Part shown: positions 9,238 through 17,835 of the stretch, piece by piece
Numbering within the stretch: the stretch's first letter is position 1
How the letters are laid out: every line of letters begins with the position of its first letter
Source: Paraflavitalea sp966211765
GTDB taxonomy: Bacteria; Bacteroidota; Bacteroidia; Chitinophagales; Chitinophagaceae
NCBI GenBank assembly: GCA_966211765.1
Contig: CBIHOV010000014.1
Coordinates: 1 to 64,000, forward strand
Direction of reading: 5' to 3'
DNA: 64,000 nucleotides
Notes under the pieces: model-generated
Told to the model about the DNA's origin: nothing
Databases searched by the model: none
What the model saw: only the letters and a program-made list of their open reading frames with translations
Position numbers and translations under genes: made by a program

Positions 9238-9561
9238 ATGATCACCCGCATTTGGCATGGCCGCACACAAACAGCACATGCGGCTGTTTACCGGCAATAT
9301 GTAATTGACACCGGCATACCGCATTACCTGGCCACACCGGGCAACCTGGGCGCACAGATCTGGCAACGCACAGAAGGAGATATCACGCATATCTGGACAG
9401 TATCCTGGTGGGACAGTTACGACCATATCAAGGCCTTTGCGGGCGATGATATTGAAAAAGCAAGGTATTATGAGGAGGATAAGAAATACCTGCTGGAATT
9501 TGAACCACAGGTAATGCATTGCGATACGTATGGTTTTGTGCCTGGTGTACCGGCAACCTAG
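9238..9561 (+). CDS. Small antibiotic-monooxygenase-like (ABM) protein
   Basis: A 107-residue soluble protein beginning MITRIWHGRT, with conserved aromatic blocks (IWTVSWWDSYDHIKAFAGDDIEKARYYEED) that resemble dimeric alpha-beta barrel proteins of the ABM type. Members include quinone-oxidising monooxygenases and heme-degrading enzymes, but many small members have no known reaction, so only the fold is suggested. It follows the DMT exporter after 23 bp on the same strand and probably shares its transcript; it converges on the LytTR gene. Confidence 0.6.
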   Translation: MITRIWHGRTQTAHAAVYRQYVIDTGIPHYLATPGNLGAQIWQRTEGDITHIWTVSWWDSYDHIKAFAGDDIEKARYYEEDKKYLLEFEPQVMHCDTYGFVPGVPAT

Positions 9562-9620
9562 TATCTCCCTTTAGAAATGCAGCTGTGCTGATAAGCGCCT
9601 CTGCAGCGTTTACCCCTTCC

Positions 9621-10325
9621 TTACAGGAGCCCTTTGTTAATACGTGAGAGGAAGACTTCGCGGTACTTTTCACTCACGGGGATGCGCTCCGTACCAATGT
9701 GCACATGGTTGTCTTCAATGCGCCGTATATGATCACGATTAACAATATAGGATAAGTGCACCCGGGAGAAATTGGCAGGCAAAGTTTCTTCCAGGTCTTT
9801 CATGCGCTTGTAGACTACATGTTTCCCTTCTTTGGTGTGAAATACCACATAGTCTTTAAGTCCTTCTACCAGCAACACATCATCGTATTCCAACTGAACT
9901 ATGGCTTTGCCCGTTTTGAGAAACAGTTTTTGTGCTCCCGGTGTGGCAATGGTTTGCCCCGCAGGTGTTGTGCTCAGCTTAGCTACCTTGTTCACAGCCA
10001 TGAGAAAACGCTCGAAGGTGATGGGCTTGAGCAGGTAGTCGATCGCATTCTTTTCATAGCTGTCTACGGCAAATTCAGAATAGGCGGTGGTGAAAATAAA
10101 AGGCTGGTCAGTGGGCAACAGGGTGGCCAGCTGCATACCCGACAGGTGTGGCATATTGATATCGAGGAAAATAAGGTCCGGACGTGCCTCCTTCAGGTAG
10201 TTCAGTGCTTCCAGTGCATTGTAACATTTGTGCAGCAGGTGCAGGTAAGGAACCTGACTGATGTATTCTTCCAGCAGGTTCACCGCATAGGGCTCATCAT
10301 CTATGACCAGGCAGTTTATCGTCAT
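9621..10325 (-). CDS. LytTR family response regulator (system 1)
   Basis: A 234-residue response regulator. The receiver domain has the acidic pair DD(E) at residues 9-11, the phospho-acceptor Asp55 in LIFLDINMP, and the Thr and Lys of FTTAYSEFA and LLKPITF. The C-terminal LytTR DNA-binding domain is seen from KLFLKTGKAIVQLEYDDVLLVEGLKDYV to VSEKYREVFLSRINKGLL. The start at 10325 overlaps the kinase stop by four bases (ATGA), so the pair is translationally coupled. Such regulators bind short direct repeats upstream of target genes; the target here is unknown. Confidence 0.92.
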   Translation of the reverse strand: MTINCLVIDDEPYAVNLLEEYISQVPYLHLLHKCYNALEALNYLKEARPDLIFLDINMPHLSGMQLATLLPTDQPFIFTTAYSEFAVDSYEKNAIDYLLKPITFERFLMAVNKVAKLSTTPAGQTIATPGAQKLFLKTGKAIVQLEYDDVLLVEGLKDYVVFHTKEGKHVVYKRMKDLEETLPANFSRVHLSYIVNRDHIRRIEDNHVHIGTERIPVSEKYREVFLSRINKGLL

Positions 10326-11353
10326 GCTACAGGAAATTTGAGGGTGGCTGTAAAGCAATGATCGGTCTTTTCCGTAGTCAAAGTAAAATCATTTCCGTAT
10401 AATAATGTTAACCGCTTACGGAGATTGGTGAGCCCCAGCCCTCCTTTCCCATTGTTTTCGTGGATATAATGACTATTCCTCGTAATAAAATACAGGTAAC
10501 CATCCTGTTGTTCCAATGTGATCACCACATCATTTTGCGCCACTGATTTATCGACCCCATGTTTGAAGATGTTCTCTACGAGTGGAATCATTAGCATGGG
10601 AGGAATAAGAAGGGCATCATTAATGGCATTCCTGTCAAATACAATGGCAGCCTGGTGTAGCATCCGTATCTGTTCGAGCTCCATATAGTTTTCCAGAAAA
10701 TCTAATTCGGTAAGCAAGGGTACTCTTTCCTTGGGCGCCTCGTCTACAAAATAGCGCATGATGTCGGAGAGGCGGGCAACCACTTCTGCCGTGCGCTCAT
10801 TTTTGGTATAGGCCAGGTAGTAGATATTATTGAGGGTATTGAAGAGGAAATGCGGCTGCACCTGTGCTTTTAACAGGTTCAGTTCAGAAGCCAGTTGCTG
10901 GTTGCGCATTTCCTCCTGCTTGCGCAAAAGATGGATATAATCAATAGTGATGCGCAGCAGGGCGCCAAACATAAAGGCCAGCAGATTGGTAATGAACACA
11001 AAGGAAAAATGTGGCAACCCCATATTATAAAAAGTGGAATGCATGGGCAACAGCACCTGCTGCTCTGCATACATCCGGAGGATCACCAGGATGCCCAGGA
11101 AAAGGGTGGCATAGAGAAAGTATTGGGTTTTCCGGTTGGCCTGGTAAAACCGGGGTATCAGCCACGAAGCATTGCCATATACAGCGACCAGATAGGTAAT
11201 AACAGCCACCGTCACAGATAGGAAACCGTAGACAGGTTTCTCCCATTTCTGTATGGAATAGAGTATGAGGAAGATATAAAACAATACCCACACGGCCGCC
11301 TGAATGCGCAGCATCTTCTTACGTAACATGGTATCTACTGTTGGCACGGTCAT
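10322..11353 (-). CDS. LytS/YehU-type sensor histidine kinase (system 1)
   Basis: A membrane sensor of about 343 residues with four N-terminal transmembrane segments, a short coiled linker (LLRKQEEMRNQQLASELNLLKAQ) and a His_kinase domain. The phosphorylated His is at about residue 168 in QPHFLFNTLNNI. The ATPase part has PMLMIPLVENIFKHGV (N box) and GKGGLGLTNLRKRLTLLYG (G box). The start is uncertain: ATG at 11353 or 11329. Four bases overlap the regulator gene. There is no extracytoplasmic sensor domain, so the membrane part itself or a partner protein probably senses the signal. Confidence 0.9.
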   Translation of the reverse strand: MTVPTVDTMLRKKMLRIQAAVWVLFYIFLILYSIQKWEKPVYGFLSVTVAVITYLVAVYGNASWLIPRFYQANRKTQYFLYATLFLGILVILRMYAEQQVLLPMHSTFYNMGLPHFSFVFITNLLAFMFGALLRITIDYIHLLRKQEEMRNQQLASELNLLKAQVQPHFLFNTLNNIYYLAYTKNERTAEVVARLSDIMRYFVDEAPKERVPLLTELDFLENYMELEQIRMLHQAAIVFDRNAINDALLIPPMLMIPLVENIFKHGVDKSVAQNDVVITLEQQDGYLYFITRNSHYIHENNGKGGLGLTNLRKRLTLLYGNDFTLTTEKTDHCFTATLKFPVA

Positions 11354-11486
11354 GGACGTCAAAATACGCAAATTGGCGCAAACAAACTTAGCCCCTCCCG
11401 CCCCTTCGACAGTAACCCTTTTATTTTCGACGCTTAGCCAGGTACCCAAAAGGTCGAAAAAAGCATGGCGGCCAGCGAAGTGTTTT

Positions 11487-11515
11487 TTTGCCAGCTGGAT
11501 GGGGAATTAATATTG
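11487..11515 (+). promoter_or_regulatory. Candidate Bacteroidota-type promoter
   Basis: TTTG (11487-11490), 17 bp, then TAATATTG (11508-11515), one base off the TAnnTTTG -7 consensus. It lies 43 bp before the ATG of the small secreted protein at 11558. Confidence 0.4.
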
Positions 11516-11557
11516 TAGACCAAAACTGAAATATTTCACCACTTAATACCAACCACC

Positions 11558-11983
11558 ATGAAATGTTTATTCACCACGCTGTTGTTGATATCAGCTTTCC
11601 TATTCACGCAGCCCATTCCCATGCTGGCACAAACAAGTACTGAAGAAACTGCTGTAAGATCCTGTCTCGAAAACTATATGAGCGGAGATGGCAACCGCCT
11701 GGAAAAGGCCTTCCATCCATCGGCTACCATGAAGTACATAGATTTTCAGAGCGGGGAGTTTAAAGATGTACCCATTGCAGAATTTATAGCCCGGGTAAAA
11801 AGCAATACTACCAAAACCGATAGGAAAATAGAGATCATAAGTTTGAATATAGAAGGCAATGCCGCACAGGCCAAGATCAGGATCGAAACTGCCCAGGTGA
11901 TCATGAACGATTATATGAACCTGTTAAAGGTAAACGGGGAATGGAAGATCGTTAGTAAGATCTTCTCCCGGCAGAACAAGTAA
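11558..11983 (+). CDS. Secreted lumazine-binding/SnoaL-like small protein
   Basis: A 141-residue protein with a clear signal peptide (MKCLFTTLLLISAFLFTQPIPMLAQ). The mature part resembles the putative lumazine-binding (NTF2-like) family: EETAVRSCLENYMSGDGNRLEKAFHP, then KYIDFQSGEF, a central strand AQAKIRIETAQVIMNDYMNLLKVNGEWKIVSKIF. NTF2-like folds bind small hydrophobic ligands; no catalytic residues can be assigned. It lies alone between the two LytTR systems, on the opposite strand to both, which makes it a possible regulatory target of either. A repeat-like hairpin follows the stop codon. Confidence 0.72.
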   Translation: MKCLFTTLLLISAFLFTQPIPMLAQTSTEETAVRSCLENYMSGDGNRLEKAFHPSATMKYIDFQSGEFKDVPIAEFIARVKSNTTKTDRKIEIISLNIEGNAAQAKIRIETAQVIMNDYMNLLKVNGEWKIVSKIFSRQNK

Positions 11984-11994
11984 GCCATGAAAGT

Positions 11995-12070
11995 GCGTTA
12001 GCTTTTGGGTATTAGCTGTTGGCCTTTATCGATTGGGTTTGTGCTAATGGCTAATACCTGACTGCTAACC
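11995..12070. repeat. TTAGC-word hairpin between convergent genes
   Basis: Nested inverted repeats: GGTATTAGC (12008-12016) pairs with GCTAATACC (12050-12058), and GTTAGC (11997-12002) with GCTAAC (12064-12069). The words TTAGC and GCTAAT recur, as in the hairpin at 15957-16060. It is probably a bidirectional terminator between the genes ending at 11983 and 12079. Confidence 0.6.
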
Positions 12071-12078
12071 GGTGCCCG

Positions 12079-13227
12079 TCAGGGAGCACAAAGCCCAGCG
12101 ATCTTATCGGTGAGTTCCTTATCCCAGATATTGACAGCCAATATTTTCCCTGCACTATCCACCAGTAAATTTTGTGGGATATAATCCAGGCGAAAAACTT
12201 TGCTACAATTATTGGGATCTGTTGCATGCTCAACGAGGTTGCCCCAGGGCAATTGGTGTTTATCCAGGGCTTTTATCCAATCCGCTTTTTGTTTGTCGAT
12301 AGAGATACTCACTATACCCAAACCATGGGCCTGGTATTTGGCGTACAGCTCCTTTAAATGAGGGACGGTTTCTATACAAGGCCTACACCAGGAAGCCCAA
12401 AAATCAATCAAGGTCACCTTGTGTCCGGAAAAGGCGGGTAGGTACCTGTCGCCGGCGGTATCATAAGCTATAATAGCAGGAATAATGGCGCCGGGCGTAA
12501 GCTTGCTGCGGTCGGCAATATAAGCACGCAACTCTTTGCCTGTAGGATATTGGTCAATGTCGAGATCAAGTAAGGGTATCAATTCTTTGACCTCCTCTAA
12601 ACTAAGCCGGGACCTGGCCTGATTAACTGCATATAGCATATAAAAAGAAGAGGAGTGCTTTTTCATTATCCGCTTTACCATTTGAAAATGCGCCTGCCGG
12701 GCCTGTTCTTCGGCCGCTTTCAACTCAGGACTAATGGCGCCCCCGTGGTTGGCCTTGTACCCCTCGATCTGCTTGAATAACTGCCGCGTTTTATTATTGT
12801 GCACCCAGAAGTGCCCGTATTTATGGCCAAGTTCCTCCACCTGCGCGTTCGTAAGGGTCACTTTAGCCGGCTTCGAACTGTCTACATTCAGACTGATCTC
12901 TCCATTTTCAACCCAGAAGCTACCATGTAACCATCTTTTACTGCCATCGGCATTAACGATCTCCAATAACCCAATAGCTGGCTCCTCCAGTTTTCCTGTA
13001 AGTACAAATTCTTCGCCTTCCATCGTAACGCTGTCTATTGCTTTGTACAAAACAGGAGGAGGGTGCAAAAGGGAAAGAACAATTTTCTTATTGGCAACTC
13101 CGGCCACCTTTCCATGGATGGAATATCCCGTAATTTGTTTTGATGCCGGAAACTTTACGAACAAGGCTATGCATACAACGGCAATAACTACCGTACTGCC
13201 AACTACAACCATTTTTGCAACGGACAT
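12079..13227 (-). CDS. TlpA-like thiol-disulfide oxidoreductase with DUF4369-like N-terminus
   Basis: A 382-residue membrane-anchored protein with a single N-terminal transmembrane segment (VVVGSTVVIAVVCIALFV). Residues 35-125 resemble a DUF4369 domain (YSIHGKVAGVANKKIVLSLL ... EEFVLTGKLEEPAIGLLEI). The C-terminal 140 residues form a thioredoxin fold with the active site WASWCRPC, cysteines 281 and 284, followed by the ETVPHLKELYAKY helix and the cis-proline region DYIPQNLLVD. Such proteins act in periplasmic disulfide reduction or cytochrome maturation. It is a single gene, 57 bp from the regulator of LytTR system 2. A paralogue lies at 31682-32734. Confidence 0.88.
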   Translation of the reverse strand: MSVAKMVVVGSTVVIAVVCIALFVKFPASKQITGYSIHGKVAGVANKKIVLSLLHPPPVLYKAIDSVTMEGEEFVLTGKLEEPAIGLLEIVNADGSKRWLHGSFWVENGEISLNVDSSKPAKVTLTNAQVEELGHKYGHFWVHNNKTRQLFKQIEGYKANHGGAISPELKAAEEQARQAHFQMVKRIMKKHSSSFYMLYAVNQARSRLSLEEVKELIPLLDLDIDQYPTGKELRAYIADRSKLTPGAIIPAIIAYDTAGDRYLPAFSGHKVTLIDFWASWCRPCIETVPHLKELYAKYQAHGLGIVSISIDKQKADWIKALDKHQLPWGNLVEHATDPNNCSKVFRLDYIPQNLLVDSAGKILAVNIWDKELTDKIAGLCAP

Positions 13228-13284
13228 ATATACTGGTTTAGATCATTTCCTGATAACCGGGTAGCTTATACTTCCGGGCTTAAT

Positions 13285-14001
13285 TTACAATAACCGTTTA
13301 TTCACCAGTTGCAAAAATGATTCACGGTAAGAGGCGCTTACGGGCAATTTCATCTTACCGATGACAACCTGATTATCGGCAATATGTTGTATATGATCTA
13401 TATTAACAATATAGGAATTGTGAATCCGGATGAAATTTACAGGCAATGTCTCTTCAAGCTCTTTCATGCGCTTATAGATCATCATCTTATTATCCGCTGT
13501 TACAATACTCACGTATTCTTTTAGCGCTTCGAGGTACAGCACCTTGTCGTACTCCACTTTTATTAGCTGCTTACCCGATTTCACAAAGATATATTCCGGC
13601 GTAGCAGGCACCTCCCTGATGGCCGTTTCCTGCCGGGGCTGGGCAAACAGGGACTGGGCCTTGGTAACGGCTTGCATAAAGCGTTTAAAAGTAACCGGTT
13701 TTAGCAGGTAGTCCACGGCATTGTATTCATATCCCTCCAGGGCATAATTGGCATAAGCTGTACTAAAAATAATATGCTGGTCTTTGGGCAGGAGGGCCGC
13801 CAGGTCCATGCCGGAAAGCTGGGGCATATTGATATCCATAAAGATCAGTTGCACCTTATCCGATTTGAGGAATTCCAATACTTCAAAAGCATCGTAACAC
13901 TTTGCTTTCAATTGTAAAAAAGGCACTTTGCGGATATGATCTTCCAACAGTTGCACCGCATTGGGCTCGTCATCCACTATCAGGCAGGTAATGGTACTCA
14001 C
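13285..14001 (-). CDS. LytTR family response regulator (system 2)
   Basis: A 238-residue paralogue of the regulator at 9621. The receiver has the acidic pair at residues 10-12 and phospho-acceptor Asp56 in QLIFMDINMPQLSGMDLAALLP; the LytTR domain runs from YIFVKSGKQLIKVEYDKVLYLEALKEYV to ASYRESFLQLVNKRLL. As in system 1, its ATG overlaps the kinase stop by four bases (ATGA). The two regulators share most motif residues, suggesting local duplication, but differ in the linker after the receiver. Confidence 0.92.
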   Translation of the reverse strand: MSTITCLIVDDEPNAVQLLEDHIRKVPFLQLKAKCYDAFEVLEFLKSDKVQLIFMDINMPQLSGMDLAALLPKDQHIIFSTAYANYALEGYEYNAVDYLLKPVTFKRFMQAVTKAQSLFAQPRQETAIREVPATPEYIFVKSGKQLIKVEYDKVLYLEALKEYVSIVTADNKMMIYKRMKELEETLPVNFIRIHNSYIVNIDHIQHIADNQVVIGKMKLPVSASYRESFLQLVNKRLL

Positions 14002-15038
14002 AAGGGAATATTTAGGTATGCCAAAAAGAAACCGTCCTTCTTTTCCGTTTGCAGCCGGTACTGTTGTCCATACAACAATTCCAGCCTCGACCGCAGGTTG
14101 GCCAGGCCATTGCCACCATTCTGCACGGGCTCCAGTTCCTCAAATATCCTGTTGCGCACTTCCATTTCGAGATGGGTGGCGTGGATCGTTAATTTCAATA
14201 CCAGCAGGTTTTCTTCGCTTCGCTTGTTAATGCCATGCTTAAACACATTCTCCACCAAAGGTATCAATAACATGGGAGGAATGCTTACACCGGCAGGTTC
14301 TCCACTGATATCAAAGTCGATCTGCATGGGATGGCGCATGCGCATCTTCTCCAGGTGAATATAATCGCGGATAAAATCTATTTCCCTGGTGAGCAGTATT
14401 TTTTCCTTGGGTCCTTCATCCACAAAATAACGCATGATATTGGACAACCGCTCCAGCAGTCCGGCTGTGGTGGGCGACTCGCGCTGGGCCACAAAATAGA
14501 TATTGTTCAGGGTATTGAACAGAAAATGGGGCTGTACCTGTGCTTTTAGCAAATTGAGCTCGGCTTCCGCTGTACGCCGTTGTAATTGTGCCTGTTGCTT
14601 GCGCATGGTAAAATAATCAAAGGCCAACCGCAATGGCAGGCTGAAGAGGAAAACCAGTATATTCAGGAAGAAGACGACCATGTAAATCCTCATGGGAACA
14701 CCCTCCTTTTTGCCGGCAGGCATAGCTTCTTTTGCAAAGAGAACGCGTTTTAACAATACTTCAGCCTGTACCAGCGACCAGGTGACCAGGGCCAGCAACA
14801 AAAACACCAGCAACACATACAGCCACTTTTTCTTCTTCCTGTAAAAAGCAGGCACCAACCACAAAGCATTGACATAAATTATAGTTCCATAGAAAAAAGT
14901 ATTACAGATGGCATAGGTAGCTCCTTCGGCTACCGACTGGCCTTCATGGAAGAAAAGCAGGAACATGAGCAGGGTAATGAAGGTCCAGGCAACCAATTGG
15001 CCATGCACGATGGAAAATCCCCGTTTGAATAATTTCAT
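13998..15038 (-). CDS. LytS/YehU-type sensor histidine kinase (system 2)
   Basis: A 346-residue membrane kinase from the ATG at 15038 (MKLFKRGFSIV). Four transmembrane helices are followed by a short charged linker and the His_kinase domain, with the acceptor His at about residue 171 in KAQVQPHFLFNTLNNIYFV, the N box PPMLLIPLVENVFKHGI and the G box NGGNGLANLRSRLELLYG. Its layout matches the kinase of system 1. The loop between helices 3 and 4 carries an AMPAGKKEG insert that differs between the two, possibly the sensory difference. Confidence 0.9.
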   Translation of the reverse strand: MKLFKRGFSIVHGQLVAWTFITLLMFLLFFHEGQSVAEGATYAICNTFFYGTIIYVNALWLVPAFYRKKKKWLYVLLVFLLLALVTWSLVQAEVLLKRVLFAKEAMPAGKKEGVPMRIYMVVFFLNILVFLFSLPLRLAFDYFTMRKQQAQLQRRTAEAELNLLKAQVQPHFLFNTLNNIYFVAQRESPTTAGLLERLSNIMRYFVDEGPKEKILLTREIDFIRDYIHLEKMRMRHPMQIDFDISGEPAGVSIPPMLLIPLVENVFKHGINKRSEENLLVLKLTIHATHLEMEVRNRIFEELEPVQNGGNGLANLRSRLELLYGQQYRLQTEKKDGFFLAYLNIPL

Positions 15039-15220
15039 ACAGCTCAAATTTAACGGGTCTGAGCGTTTCTACCCGGCTACTTTCAATCAATGACCCCTTT
15101 TCTTCAATGCATGCAGTCGTTTAATCAATGCCAACAGGCATTGAAAATAAAGGCCTTACAGTTGAATGCGTTTGTTGGCTTGTTGGCTACAGTTCATTTT
15201 TGTATCCTAAAATAACCATT

Positions 15221-15946
15221 ATGGACAGGATTATCTTATTAGTTGCGATTTTACTTACTACCCATATTGCCCGGTGTCAAACGGTGTTCAAAGCGGGAGA
15301 TCCGTCTATCCGCTATGAGCTGATCAAGCCGGCCGTGACCTTATACAAGATCGTCACCACCGATTCAGCCGGCAAGGTATTGAGTGAATTTACCTGTCGC
15401 CATACAGTATCTGTAAACAGCGCCAAAGGCTGGGTAATACTCACACAGCAGTACCAATTACCGGATGGCCGTGCCTTACTGGACTCTACCATTGCCCAAA
15501 TCAGTTCCCTGGCGCCTGTACGTATGCGCATGGTAACTACCCCGCACTTTATGAATATGAACCTCGATTTTCGTCCCGGTGAAGTACATGCTATAGCAGA
15601 TAAAGGTGGTAAAAAGACCGACACCTTGCACAAAATGGAAGCCGGTTATTTTGACTCCAACCTGCTGGATTATGTATTTGGATTACTGCCCTATAAGAAG
15701 GGTTTCAGGGTGACCCTGAATGCTTACACTTTTGAACGGAATGGAATGGACCCCTGGCAGGTGGAATATGTGGGAGAGGACATCATAAATACCACAGGAG
15801 ACAAGCTAGCCTATTGTTATGTTGTAAAGACTGGTAATGGCAATTTATCGCCGGATGCCATGACCTGGATAGAAAGATCAACCGGCCAGGTGATCAAACG
15901 TGTAATACCCATGGGTAAGATGTATTATGTGATCACAAAAGTATAG
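15221..15946 (+). CDS. Secreted DUF3108-like protein
   Basis: A 241-residue protein with a signal peptide (MDRIILLVAILLTTHIARC). The ATG at 15221 is chosen because an upstream in-frame start at 15128 would bury that signal. The rest is beta-rich with no catalytic motif: YELIKPAVTLYKIVTTDSAGKVLSEF, a middle YFDSNLLDYVFGLLPYKKGFRVTL, and an end WIERSTGQVIKRVIPMGKMYYVI. The layout resembles DUF3108-type periplasmic proteins, but the match is by eye. It converges on the membrane protein at 16065 across a strong hairpin. Confidence 0.6.
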   Translation: MDRIILLVAILLTTHIARCQTVFKAGDPSIRYELIKPAVTLYKIVTTDSAGKVLSEFTCRHTVSVNSAKGWVILTQQYQLPDGRALLDSTIAQISSLAPVRMRMVTTPHFMNMNLDFRPGEVHAIADKGGKKTDTLHKMEAGYFDSNLLDYVFGLLPYKKGFRVTLNAYTFERNGMDPWQVEYVGEDIINTTGDKLAYCYVVKTGNGNLSPDAMTWIERSTGQVIKRVIPMGKMYYVITKV

Positions 15947-15956
15947 CCATGAGAGA

Positions 15957-16060
15957 GCTGTTAGCTTTTAGCAGATAGCTATTAGCAGTAAAAAAAATAG
16001 CCATTAGGTTTATCAGTAGCTATCCAGCTAACCGCTAAAACCTAATGGCTAACAGCTTTT
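15957..16060. terminator. Bidirectional hairpin with TTAGC-word repeat
   Basis: AGCCATTAGGTTT (15999-16011) and AAACCTAATGGCT (16038-16050) are perfect 13-bp arms. GCTGTTAGC (15957-15965) and GCTAACAGC (16048-16056) form an alternative outer pairing that shares bases with the second arm. Six T follow on the plus strand and seven A precede the inner arm, so it can terminate both convergent genes. It shares its recurring words with 11995-12070. Confidence 0.72.
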
Positions 16061-16064
16061 TTAC

Positions 16065-16538
16065 TTATGCGTGCATGCCAGGGAACCATGGTCTTGCCAC
16101 TGCTTCGCGGAAAGGCCAGGGCACAGAAGCCAGAATGATAATGAGGGCCAGTAAAAAGAACCAGAATGCTTTTTTATGCGCCGTATAATCAACAGCTCTT
16201 TTTACTTTACCACGGCCAATGGTGATCAGCACTATAGCGATCAGCATACCGGTAATATGCTCCACCGCCCAAAAACGCATCGCGCTATTCTTCATCACTT
16301 CCCCAAAACCTGCCAGGCGGATGAAGTTGAATCCAAAATCACCGATAGCCCATTGAACCAATCCAAGTACTAAGGTAATATGTGCAGCAATCATCAGGAA
16401 CAGGTCTACCTTCTTGTCGCCGGCATTCACCGGTGTCTTTTTATTCATGCCGGCCAGGTGACGGAACAATGCCACCAGCAATAAAATAAGGATTACCCAG
16501 CGAAGAAGATTGTGCAGATGAAGGAGACCTGTATACAT
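16065..16538 (-). CDS. Four-helix membrane protein (cytochrome b-like)
   Basis: A 157-residue integral membrane protein with four predicted helices: LRWVILILLLVALFRHLAG, FLMIAAHITLVLGLVQWAIGDF, FWAVEHITGMLIAIVLITIG and KKAFWFFLLALIIILASVPW. Several His residues sit at helix ends (LLHLHNLLRW, IAAHITL, VEHITG), the arrangement seen in cytochrome b561-like heme proteins; heme binding is inferred only. Proteins of this size starting MYTGLLHLHN are common in Bacteroidota and usually unnamed. It is a single gene, 71 bp downstream of the beta-propeller gene on the same strand. Confidence 0.65.
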   Translation of the reverse strand: MYTGLLHLHNLLRWVILILLLVALFRHLAGMNKKTPVNAGDKKVDLFLMIAAHITLVLGLVQWAIGDFGFNFIRLAGFGEVMKNSAMRFWAVEHITGMLIAIVLITIGRGKVKRAVDYTAHKKAFWFFLLALIIILASVPWPFREAVARPWFPGMHA

Positions 16539-16609
16539 ATTTGAAGATTTGAGGTGTAGAATTTCAAAGCCGGGCCAAAGCTACAACCCAAAACTGAATT
16601 CCAACTCTC

Positions 16610-17725
16610 CTACTCCACCCAATCGGCTAAAAATATATTGGTATCACGGGTACCGCCATTGTTGCGGTTGCTGCAGAAAACAAACTTCTTACCGTTGGGG
16701 CTGAACATGGGAAAAGCGTCGAACCCTTTATCACGGCTAATTTTGTGCAGGTTGGCACCATCTTCATTGATGGTATACAGATTGAAGGGAAATCCCCTTT
16801 TGTATTCATGGTTAGACGCAAAGATGATGCGTTTGCTATCGGGCATAAATGCCGGGGCCCAGTTGGCCTGTCCGTAGGCAGTCACCTGGTGGGCATTGCT
16901 GCCATCGGCATTGGCTACCCAAACTTCCATATTGGTGGGAGCCACCAGGTTTTCGGCCAGCAGACCCTTGTATTCCTTAATCGCCTCATCGGTGGCAGGT
17001 CGGGAAGCTCGCCAGATGATCTTCTTGCCATCGGGGCTAAACCAGGCGCCACCGTCATATCCCAGGGTATTGGTGATGCGCTTTTCCTTACCGCTCTTCA
17101 GGTCCATGATGTAAAGGTCTATATCGCCATCCTTCACGCTGGTATAGATCATCTTGGCGCCATCCGGGGAAAGGGTGGCTTCGGCATCATAACCATCGGA
17201 TTTGGTAAGCTGTTTCACTATTTTCCCATCCAGATCGGCCATGAAAATATCGAAGCTGGCATAGAGGGGCCAGATGTACTTGTTGCCATATTTGGAGCGA
17301 TCCGGCACAGGGGGGCAATCAGGACTACCCAGGTGGGTAGAAGCATAAATAATATGCTTGCCATTTTTTGTGAAAAAACCACAGGTTGTGCGTCCTTTAC
17401 CTGTGCTGACCAGTTTGTATTCAAATTTTTCCCCATTGGCAGGAACTTTGCCAATAAACATCTGGTCACAGGCAAGTCCTTCTTTGGCATTGGTACGCTG
17501 AAATATGAGGTATTTGCCATCGAAGCTGAAATAGGCTTCGGCATTATCGCCGCCAAAAGTTAGTTGCTGAATATTCTTAAAATGTGTTTCTTCGGGGTAC
17601 TGCAAGGTATCGCCGGCAGAAATAGCCACACCAGGCAAAGGTGCATGAGGCTTAAAAGCAGTGATGGCCACCAAAACCAGGATACCTGTCAGTAAAAAGG
17701 AAAGGAGTTGTTTCATTGTATTCAT
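16610..17725 (-). CDS. TolB-like WD40/PD40 beta-propeller protein
   Basis: A 371-residue exported protein with a signal peptide (MKQLLSFLLTGILVLVAITAF), starting at 17725 or 17716. At least five PD40 repeats are visible, each with the pattern xxSPDGKKIxFxS: AYFSFDGKYLIFQRT, GFFTKNGKHIIYASTH, ATLSPDGAKMIYTSV, AWFSPDGKKIIWRAS, PAFMPDSKRIIFASN and PMFSPNGKKFVFCSN. These form a TolB-type six-bladed propeller. Such periplasmic propellers mediate protein contacts or, fused to peptidase domains, shape substrate access; no peptidase domain is present. Stand-alone gene. Confidence 0.82.
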   Translation of the reverse strand: MNTMKQLLSFLLTGILVLVAITAFKPHAPLPGVAISAGDTLQYPEETHFKNIQQLTFGGDNAEAYFSFDGKYLIFQRTNAKEGLACDQMFIGKVPANGEKFEYKLVSTGKGRTTCGFFTKNGKHIIYASTHLGSPDCPPVPDRSKYGNKYIWPLYASFDIFMADLDGKIVKQLTKSDGYDAEATLSPDGAKMIYTSVKDGDIDLYIMDLKSGKEKRITNTLGYDGGAWFSPDGKKIIWRASRPATDEAIKEYKGLLAENLVAPTNMEVWVANADGSNAHQVTAYGQANWAPAFMPDSKRIIFASNHEYKRGFPFNLYTINEDGANLHKISRDKGFDAFPMFSPNGKKFVFCSNRNNGGTRDTNIFLADWVE

Positions 17726-17835
17726 TTTTTAATCAAGCCTGCCATAGCAGCGGGTGCAAAGGTATTTTGGAGACAGCCCTCATTTGTCAGAATATTGTCA
17801 TAAGGGACATCCCCAAAATCGGTTAGTTTTGTCAT

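Noticed and set aside
15128..15220. Extended N-terminus of the DUF3108-like protein
   Set aside because: It would bury the signal peptide that starts at 15221.
16745..17563. 272-residue plus-strand frame opposite the PD40 protein
   Set aside because: Antisense shadow of repeated PD40 codons; its Gly/Ile-rich translation reflects the opposite strand.
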